A DNA stretch of 64,000 nt. Source: Myxococcales bacterium. GTDB taxonomy: Bacteria; Myxococcota_A; Polyangia; Palsa-1104; JAEUJZ01. A program made the position numbers and the translations under genes. Positions 58,317-64,000 of this stretch are shown one piece after another; position 1 is the stretch's first letter, and every line of letters begins with the position of its first letter. Below the pieces are notes generated by a model that did not search any database, had not been told where the DNA came from, and saw only the letters and a list, made by a program, of their open reading frames with translations. Location of the stretch: contig JAEUKB010000097.1 of assembly GCA_016794365.1 (NCBI GenBank), forward strand, positions 62,001 through 126,000. The letters run 5' to 3'.

Positions 58317-60326
58317 ATGAGCGTCTTTCGCGTCATCGGCACAGCTGGACACATTGATCACGGCAAAACCAGCCTTGTCAAAGCGCTCACCGGCATCGAT
58401 ACCGACAGACTGAAGGAAGAAAAAGAGCGCGGCATCACCATCGAGCTGGGCTTTGCGCACATGTCTCTTCCTTCCGGAAATGTCGTCTCTGTCATCGATG
58501 TTCCGGGTCATGAGCGCTTTGTCCGCACCATGGTTGCTGGCGCAGTAGGAATCGATGCAGTGATCTTGGTTGTCGCCGCAGATGAAGGCGTCATGCCACA
58601 GACCAGAGAGCACCTAGACATCTGTTCGCTGCTTGGAATCCGCAGCGGAGTGGTCGCTCTGACCAAGTGTGATCTCGTCAGCAAAGAGCTACTGGATCTG
58701 GCCCAAGAGGAGCTGCGCGAGATCCTCAATGGGACATTCCTTTCAGGCTGCGAGATCATTGCCTGCTCTGTCCAAACAGGACAAGGTCTGCGCGAGCTTC
58801 CGGTTGCGATCGAGCGCGCACTCCGCAAGGCAAACGTACGGGATCAGGAAGCCACTGCGCGCCTGCCGATCGATCGTGTGTTTACGCGAAAAGGATTTGG
58901 GACTGTGGTGACTGGCACGCTGATTTCTGGTCAAATTCACGTCGGTGATGAGCTGACTCCGGTGCCTCCTCATCGCTCGTTCATCACAGCCAAAGTTCGC
59001 GGCATTCAGGTTCACGGACACGCTGTTTCAACTGCTTCTGCAGGACAGCGTACCGCTGCAAATCTTAGCATTCCGTTACACACTGTCAGCAAAGGAGAGA
59101 CCCTTGCGCCCATCGGAACGCTTACGGCGTCTTCTGTGATGGATGTCTCTTTGGAATACCTGAACGCGGCACGGGCCATCTTGCCGAGGAGAAGCAGGCT
59201 CCTTGTTCACTTAGGAACCGCGCAGCGACTCGGCACCATCACACTTCTTGATCGCACGCAGCTAGAGCCCGGACAGACTGCGCTGGCTCAGCTCTCACTG
59301 GCAGAGCCGCTGTGTGTCATGCCCGGAGATCGCTTTGTCCTGCGCGGATTTGCCCCGCAGAAGCATCACGGAACCACGTTAGGAGGCGGTGTCATTCTGC
59401 GCAACCAGAGCACACCGCAGCGACGAAAAAGTTCTTCGCTGTGTGAAACGCTACATGCTGTCTCTTTGGCACTTCAACAGCTGTCTGTTCCCAAGCAGCG
59501 ACACATCGCAGTCCGCTCACTTACCCAGCTTCACATCGCACGAAAAGGAATCAGCGGAAGCTCTCTGTCTGACCTTCTGCGTACACTCCCAATCGGGGAA
59601 TCTACACTTCGCACAGCACTCAATGAGCTGAGTCAACGCGCAGCCATCATCAGACAGCCAGACCTTGCAGAGACAGAAGATGGAGCCTGGATCAGTCAGT
59701 CCGCACACGCTGCCGTAAGACAAGGAATTCTCGACGCTGTGAATGAAGCACTGGCACAAAACCAAGAGCGTTCAGGCATTCCCAAAGAACAGCTACGGAC
59801 CCAGCTCAAAGGGCCGCTGCGCGGGCTGTCTGCACGACTGTTTGATGCACTCTGTAGTCAGCTCCTTCGCGAAGGAGTCTTGCAGGCCGACAAAGAATTG
59901 CTGCACCCACCGCACAAACAGACAGCGCCAGTGTCTGATCCACCGCAAGTCTGCGCAGTGCTCCAGGTGTTTGAACAAGCGGGACTCGCTGCACCTCGGA
60001 TGGAAGATCTCGCTGCGCTTTTCACCCAGCAGCATCCAAAGCTTGTCGTGCCAGCTGGAAGTGATCTCAAAAAGATCGTGGACTTGCTAATTCGTCGTGG
60101 CGATCTCCTCCGCATCAAAGATCTGATCTTCTTCCGCAGAGCCGTCAGTGAGCTGGGCGAGCGACTGTGCTCGTTTCTGAAACAGCATCATGAGATCAGT
60201 CCCAGTCAGTTCAAAGATCTCGTTGGACAGAGCCGAAAATACAGCATTCCGCTGGCAGAGCACTTTGATGCTCAGCGCCTGACCCTGCGCGTGGGCGATC
60301 AGCGGCGACTGCGAAGTCTCACGTAA
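58317..60326 (+). CDS. selB: Selenocysteine-specific elongation factor SelB
   Basis: A 669-residue translation factor that delivers selenocysteinyl-tRNA to UGA codons with SECIS hairpins. The GTPase domain has GTAGHIDHGKTSL (P-loop), ERGITIELGF, DVPGHERF (G3) and TKCDLV (G4). Domains 2-3 follow (about 180-390), then four winged-helix domains (about 430-669) that bind SECIS RNA. The ATG at 58317 starts the GTPase exactly; the longer frame from 58182 overlaps the GNAT gene. selA, selD and tRNA-Sec are not in the window, so they must be elsewhere if the pathway works. No UGA-containing selenoprotein gene was recognised here. Confidence 0.95.
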   Translation: MSVFRVIGTAGHIDHGKTSLVKALTGIDTDRLKEEKERGITIELGFAHMSLPSGNVVSVIDVPGHERFVRTMVAGAVGIDAVILVVAADEGVMPQTREHLDICSLLGIRSGVVALTKCDLVSKELLDLAQEELREILNGTFLSGCEIIACSVQTGQGLRELPVAIERALRKANVRDQEATARLPIDRVFTRKGFGTVVTGTLISGQIHVGDELTPVPPHRSFITAKVRGIQVHGHAVSTASAGQRTAANLSIPLHTVSKGETLAPIGTLTASSVMDVSLEYLNAARAILPRRSRLLVHLGTAQRLGTITLLDRTQLEPGQTALAQLSLAEPLCVMPGDRFVLRGFAPQKHHGTTLGGGVILRNQSTPQRRKSSSLCETLHAVSLALQQLSVPKQRHIAVRSLTQLHIARKGISGSSLSDLLRTLPIGESTLRTALNELSQRAAIIRQPDLAETEDGAWISQSAHAAVRQGILDAVNEALAQNQERSGIPKEQLRTQLKGPLRGLSARLFDALCSQLLREGVLQADKELLHPPHKQTAPVSDPPQVCAVLQVFEQAGLAAPRMEDLAALFTQQHPKLVVPAGSDLKKIVDLLIRRGDLLRIKDLIFFRRAVSELGERLCSFLKQHHEISPSQFKDLVGQSRKYSIPLAEHFDAQRLTLRVGDQRRLRSLT

Positions 60327-60401
60327 CCTTTGACGATCGCGCGTCGCTCGGCGTAAGGTCCGCTCTTACACGGTCTTTCTCGCTCTCGCTTGGAGGTCAT
60401 G

Positions 60402-61547
60402 ATGCGCGGTCCTGTCCGTTCTCTGTTGGCATCTCTGTTCCTCTTTGTTATCGGCTGCCAGACGGATCGCAGCGTCGATCTGGAAGATCCGTACGCGATC
60501 GCGCGCGGAACCGATTGCACCGACGGACAGTGGCAGTGTCTGGATGGCTCCCGCAAGCAGTGTGTGCGCGGAAAGTGGCAGACCCGCAACATCTGTCTTC
60601 CCGGCCAGATCTGCGAGCCCACCCTAGGCTGTGTCTCCTGCTCTCCACGTCTTCCCAAGCAGTGCGATGGCGATGATATCCGCATCTGTGGACCGGACGG
60701 ACGATTTGGCGATGTGACGCAAAAGTGCGATCCCGGAATGTGCAGAGGAGGAACCTGCATCAACACCTGCGGAGAGAACGCCGATCTGGTCTATCTCGTC
60801 GATGAACAGTATCGACTCCTGAGCTTCAATCCCAAAGACGGAAAGAACGAGCTCAAGCTGTTAGGAAACATCAGCTGCCCGGCTGGACCTTCATTTGGGG
60901 GTGGTACTGCGACTCCCTTTTCGATGTCTGTCGATCGCGATGCACGCGCCTGGATCCTCTACAACAGCGGAGAAATTTTTTGGGTCAGCACCAAAGATCT
61001 AAGCTGCAAAGCAAGTGGCTTTGTGCCCGCACAAAATGGCTTTGAGACGTTCGGAATGGGCTTTGTCACCGACGGTATCGGTACCGAAGCAGAGACGCTG
61101 TACGTAACCGGCGGATCGTCTTTAGATCCCGGAAAAGGAAGGATGGCGCAGATCGACAAAAAGTCGCTCATGCTCACTCCGATCGGAACCCTTCCCAATA
61201 CAGAGTATGGACCGGAGCTGACCGGAACCGGACGCAGCGAGCTGTGGGCATACTTTCCAGGCACCACCGATTGCTTCATTGCCAAGATGGACAAGGCCAC
61301 CGGACAGCCTGCAATGAAGTATCCGCTGTCACCGCTGCCGGGCTCTGTTCGGGCCTGGGCCTTTGCGCACTGGGGCGGACGCTTTTACATGTTCGTGACC
61401 GTGTTTGAGCCCGCACTTGGTCGCAACAACTCGCAGGTGCTGATGTTCAATCCCGATGATGGAACCGTGGTCCGGGTGCTGGACAATCTGCCGTACATCA
61501 TCGTCGGTGCGGGCGTATCGACCTGCGCGCCAGTGGTGATCGGATAA
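60402..61547 (+). CDS. Exported Cys-rich lipoprotein with propeller-like domain
   Basis: A 381-residue lipoprotein: signal peptide (SLLASLFLFVIGC) with Cys at about 19, then a Cys-rich EGF/kazal-like stretch (about 35-115, with 12 or more Cys, including CTDGQWQCLDG, CSPRLPKQCDGDD, CGPDGRFGDVTQKCDPGMCRGGTC) and a beta-rich domain of about 260 residues that resembles a propeller/LamG-type fold (YLVDEQYRLLSFNPKDG ... LYVTGGSSLDPGKGRMAQIDK). The GGAGG site at 60392-60396 suits the second ATG at 60402. The next gene starts 3 bases after its stop. Function unknown; Myxococcota genomes carry many such proteins. Confidence 0.8.
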   Translation: MRGPVRSLLASLFLFVIGCQTDRSVDLEDPYAIARGTDCTDGQWQCLDGSRKQCVRGKWQTRNICLPGQICEPTLGCVSCSPRLPKQCDGDDIRICGPDGRFGDVTQKCDPGMCRGGTCINTCGENADLVYLVDEQYRLLSFNPKDGKNELKLLGNISCPAGPSFGGGTATPFSMSVDRDARAWILYNSGEIFWVSTKDLSCKASGFVPAQNGFETFGMGFVTDGIGTEAETLYVTGGSSLDPGKGRMAQIDKKSLMLTPIGTLPNTEYGPELTGTGRSELWAYFPGTTDCFIAKMDKATGQPAMKYPLSPLPGSVRAWAFAHWGGRFYMFVTVFEPALGRNNSQVLMFNPDDGTVVRVLDNLPYIIVGAGVSTCAPVVIG

Positions 61548-61550
61548 GCC

Positions 61551-62255
61551 ATGTCTAATCAGGTCACAGACTACGTACTCGATCGCGATGAAGAGCTAGG
61601 ACGAGGCCACTTCCTGCGTCTACGTCGTGTGCATCTGCGCAATCGCTACCAAGATGGAACGCTGTCTGCGCCCTACTTCTGCGAGCTGGTCGATCGTCCA
61701 AGTCACGGAACCGACGCAGTGGTCGTCGGTCTGTGGCGACGAAACCACAGCACACAAACAGTAGAAGTCCTGCTGCGACAAGGACTCCGTCCCGCACTCC
61801 GCTTCGGAAGGGAATCGGCCCGATTGGCGATTCCTGATCCGGCTCCCTATCTGCGGATCTATGAAGTGGTAGCAGGAATCTTGGAAGAGGAAGATCGCGG
61901 CCTTTCAGGAATCAAGCAGCGCGCCGTACAGGAAGCCTGGGAAGAAGCCGGAGTCCGTCTGCAACCAGCCGATGTGGAGCTGCTTGGACAGCGCGTCTTT
62001 CCATCCCCCGGAATGGTTCCCGAAGCGTTCTTCTTGGTCTGCGCAGAAGTGACCAGTGAACCGGAAGAAGCGGAAGGAGACGGCTCTCCGATGGAGCATG
62101 GTGCGTCGCTGCGCTGGCTTCCTTTGTCCGAAGCGCTGGCGCTGTGTGAGCGCGGTGAAGTCGAAGATGCCAAGACGGAAATCCTGCTGCACCGCTTGCA
62201 TCATCGCCTGACTTCACCGCAGGTCAGCGCGTCGATTACAGACGCTTTGCGGTAA
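61551..62255 (+). CDS. Nudix hydrolase (second copy type, ADP-sugar pyrophosphatase-like)
   Basis: A 234-residue Nudix protein. A basic/aromatic N-terminal domain (1-95, RLRRVHLRNRYQDGTLSAPY) precedes the Nudix box, which runs from AGILEEEDRGLSGIKQRAVQEAWEEAG (in parts: QRAVQEAWEEAG). The start of the box contains an insertion, so the first Gly-to-Glu spacing is longer than usual; the RE-U-x-EE-x-G-U core shows as QEAWEEAGV. It is larger than the Nudix enzyme near 6 kb and is not its duplicate. Three bases separate it from the upstream lipoprotein gene and its 3' end overlaps a convergent lipoprotein gene by 20 bases. Confidence 0.8.
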   Translation: MSNQVTDYVLDRDEELGRGHFLRLRRVHLRNRYQDGTLSAPYFCELVDRPSHGTDAVVVGLWRRNHSTQTVEVLLRQGLRPALRFGRESARLAIPDPAPYLRIYEVVAGILEEEDRGLSGIKQRAVQEAWEEAGVRLQPADVELLGQRVFPSPGMVPEAFFLVCAEVTSEPEEAEGDGSPMEHGASLRWLPLSEALALCERGEVEDAKTEILLHRLHHRLTSPQVSASITDALR

Positions 62256-63021
62256 ACGGGGTCGCGATCTCTAGCGATGCACCAAGCACCAGCGCTTCCG
62301 GCTTTCCTGTCATCGGATCGAGCGCACCAGCCCACAAGCAGCCCCCCGCAAAGCCGGTCTTCACCGTTCCTTGACTCAGGTCTGTAGCCTGCCAATCGAT
62401 TCCTTTTCCCGTCGAGCCAATCTTTGCAGACGCAGCGGAAATGCCCAGCAGCGCACAGTTGATGCCGTTGCTTGCAAAGCTTCCGCCCAGCAGCAGATCA
62501 AAGCGATCGCCCGCTTCCGAGATCAGTCCAAACGCATCGGCAGTAGAGGTCACCACCGATCCAGAACAGACCGGCTTACAGTCGGGATTTGGTGTCCCCG
62601 ATCCACACTGGCTGCTCTGCGGAGCCATCGTGACACCGCTGCACTGCTGCGTAGGAATCTTGACCCACATGCGGTGTTTGTACATCGCATCACGCTGATC
62701 AATGTCCACTGTGCTGGGCCAGACTTCACTCGGACAGACCACTTCAGGACGGCTACAGTCCAGGTTAAAGGAATACGCTTTGCCGCCGTGCGTCACCGAA
62801 AACGCCCCGCCGCTACCCGGTAGGTTCTGCGTGTACACAGAGCCTCCGATGTTTACCTTCACCGTCATTGAGCTGCCGTACGAAATCGTCCACTTTCCCG
62901 TCACATCGGGAGCGGGAGATGTCGAGTTAAACGCGCCTCCGCAGCCACCATCTGCACCGGACAAAAGAGGCAGCGATCCACAAAGCAGAAGACCAATAAG
63001 CGTAGTCGGTTTCGTGTTCAT
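62236..63021 (-). CDS. Exported lipoprotein of unknown function (261 aa)
   Basis: A 261-residue protein with signal peptide (TLIGLLLCGSLPLLSGADGGC), lipidated at Cys27 if the GADGGC site is used, although the lipobox is atypical. The mature region is a small beta domain (DVTGKWTISYGSSMTVKV) with several Cys pairs (CSRPEVVC, CSGVTM, CGSGTPNPDCKPVC), probably disulfide-bonded. It overlaps the convergent Nudix gene by 20 bases. No function or family can be assigned. Confidence 0.7.
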   Translation of the reverse strand: MNTKPTTLIGLLLCGSLPLLSGADGGCGGAFNSTSPAPDVTGKWTISYGSSMTVKVNIGGSVYTQNLPGSGGAFSVTHGGKAYSFNLDCSRPEVVCPSEVWPSTVDIDQRDAMYKHRMWVKIPTQQCSGVTMAPQSSQCGSGTPNPDCKPVCSGSVVTSTADAFGLISEAGDRFDLLLGGSFASNGINCALLGISAASAKIGSTGKGIDWQATDLSQGTVKTGFAGGCLWAGALDPMTGKPEALVLGASLEIATPFTAKRL

Positions 63022-63148
63022 GTAAGGATCCTCCGTTTCGCTCTGTCGCGAGCACGCGCACTATAAGCGCCAGGCTGTTTTGCACACAGCAAACTTCCAA
63101 AAATCGCGCAGTTGGCTTCGTTTCTCTTTCTCGCTGCGTCGTGGCTGA

Positions 63149-63154
63149 TACAAT
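63149..63154 (+). promoter_or_regulatory. -10 element for the last gene (leaderless start)
   Basis: TACAAT ends 7 bases before the ATG at 63162. No Shine-Dalgarno lies between, so transcription would begin at or next to the start codon. No clear -35 is visible. Confidence 0.4.
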
Positions 63155-63161
63155 TCTGTCC

Positions 63162-64000
63162 ATGCCTGCTCGGACTCGACGCGCACTCTGTTTTGTCGTC
63201 GTACAAGCGATTGGCTGGCTGGGGTCACACTCCGCTTGGGCCGAAGAGCCAGTACGCCCAGCGCCACCCGCAGCACACTACGAACCAGACACCCATCCCC
63301 AGAGCGATCCACCTTCCCCCAAAGAGAGTGCGCCACCACCGATTCCGAACGCAGCCCCGGCGGAAGTTCCCGCGCTGCCGCCTCCACCACTTCCGCTCGG
63401 TACGCTGTCTCTTTGGCCCAACGGAAAACCGGCTGCGATCACTTGTGAGAATCAGCCAATTACACAGTCTCTGTGTCGGTACGAAGACTTTTCAGGAATC
63501 CTAACCACCTACTATGCGGACGGCAGCGTTGCCCAGGTTCTGTCTTTCGCAAACGGAGTCCTAGACGGTCTGATTGAAAGCTACGATGGCGCAGGCCACT
63601 TGCTTGCCCGCGAGTATTTCTACGCTGGGAAACCACGCTCACCGACGACACTTCCATCTGGAGTGAGCGTCCCACGCGATCGACCGCTGCCGCCGCCACC
63701 CGTCTTTGCAGAGCAGTCTGCGATCGCTGCGACGCCCCGGATCACGATGGACTCCGCAGACAGAGACAGGCTGCGCGGGCTAATCGGACTGGGCTTTCGC
63801 GGCTCGATCGGACTGCTCGCCAGCAGTGCAGTGGTTCCGTTCTATCTGGGAGGAATCCTGCAAGTGATTCCCAACATGCGGCAGGTTCGCCCCGAGTTTT
63901 CCGTCGGTGCTTCCTTTGCTTTGCGCAATGACTATGCGCGTGTCGATGTTCCCTTGTCGCTAGGAATCCAAGCTGATCTGTTTCCGGGAGCTGACACGAT
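63162..64000 (+). CDS. Exported protein with MORN/YwqK-like repeats and barrel-like domain (3' end outside window)
   Basis: An open frame of 279 codons runs from the ATG at 63162 to the window edge with no stop. A signal peptide (CFVVVQAIGWLGSHSAWA) is followed by a Pro-rich region (about 30-80). Next is a short antiparallel repeat region with TTYYADGSVAQVLSFANGVL, DGLIESYDGAGHLLAREYFYAGK (described in parts: YYADGSVAQ, ESYDGAGHLLAREY), the layout of YwqK/MORN repeats. A second Pro-rich linker leads to a Gly/hydrophobic alternating region (LRGLIGLGFRGSIGLLASSAVVP) that looks like the first strands of an outer-membrane beta-barrel. The combination suggests a surface-anchored repeat protein. 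The rest of the gene is unseen. Confidence 0.75.
   Translation, partial: MPARTRRALCFVVVQAIGWLGSHSAWAEEPVRPAPPAAHYEPDTHPQSDPPSPKESAPPPIPNAAPAEVPALPPPPLPLGTLSLWPNGKPAAITCENQPITQSLCRYEDFSGILTTYYADGSVAQVLSFANGVLDGLIESYDGAGHLLAREYFYAGKPRSPTTLPSGVSVPRDRPLPPPPVFAEQSAIAATPRITMDSADRDRLRGLIGLGFRGSIGLLASSAVVPFYLGGILQVIPNMRQVRPEFSVGASFALRNDYARVDVPLSLGIQADLFPGADT

Noticed and set aside
1..64000. tRNA, rRNA, CRISPR arrays, insertion sequences and prophage genes
   Set aside because: No T-loop GTTCGANTCC with acceptor pairing, no regularly spaced CRISPR-like repeats with unique spacers, and no transposase or integrase motifs were seen; the tandem repeats have no spacers.

Overview
The window is chromosomal DNA from a moderately GC-rich, Gram-negative, aerobic or microaerophilic bacterium. 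The most likely source is a Myxococcota (former delta-proteobacterial) lineage. That placement is inferred from style: many lipoproteins with D-L / D-M / P-rich linkers after the lipobox, sigma-54 enhancer-binding regulation, a TPR-GAF-STAS signalling protein of the large myxobacterial kinase type, a fused ccoNO oxidase and an alpha-2-macroglobulin. No rRNA, tRNA, transposase, phage or CRISPR sequence was seen, so there is no strict taxonomic marker and no sign of a recent mobile island.

Layout: 1-6.6 kb holds the end of a GAF/STAS signalling protein, a small unknown protein, an EamA exporter, surE and a Nudix hydrolase. 6.6-13.2 kb is a minus-strand run: polyamine-type binding lipoprotein, Rossmann reductase, Bcp peroxiredoxin, rmuC, rlmH and a deoxyhypusine synthase-like enzyme. 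13.2-15.3 kb holds a methyltransferase lipoprotein and a divergent large lipoprotein. 15.8-27.7 kb is the functional core: a hemerythrin-like protein, a sigma-54 activator and a cbb3 oxidase operon (ccoI-ccoS-ccoNO-ccoQ-ccoP-ccoG-tauE/safE-like-sterol-reductase-like). 27.7-34.2 kb holds two phosphoesterases, small proteins, an RRM/RGG RNA-binding protein, a hydrolase lipoprotein and an M20 peptidase. 34.3-48.9 kb holds a giant alpha-2-macroglobulin, an acyl-CoA dehydrogenase, an M1 aminopeptidase, a lone response regulator, a beta-propeller lipoprotein and a TPP enzyme. 49-64 kb holds an OmpA-like protein, a small membrane protein, a cysteine-cluster protein, an epimerase, an ABC-F ATPase, several exported proteins of unknown role, a GNAT, selB, a second Nudix protein and a truncated MORN-like/barrel protein running off the end.

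The strongest regulatory reading is around 16.3-18.3 kb. The activator gene lies between a hemerythrin gene and the cbb3 operon. Both targets carry a textbook -24/-12 promoter (GG-N10-GC). Upstream of each promoter is a palindrome of the form TGTTCC-N5-GGAACA: one before the hemerythrin gene and two before ccoI. This suggests a self-contained O2- or NO-responsive sigma-54 circuit that couples a di-iron gas-binding protein to high-affinity respiration. The last gene of that operon is a divergent member of the DHCR7/ERG4/ERG24 sterol-reductase superfamily.

Other unusual features are four copies of a 27-bp AT-rich palindrome in three separate intergenic regions, a 122-bp inverted-repeat element with a GNRA-type hairpin between two convergent genes, short unrelated tandem repeats sitting on or just after stop codons at several loci, and many start codons 6-8 nt after a -10-like box with no Shine-Dalgarno, suggesting leaderless mRNAs.
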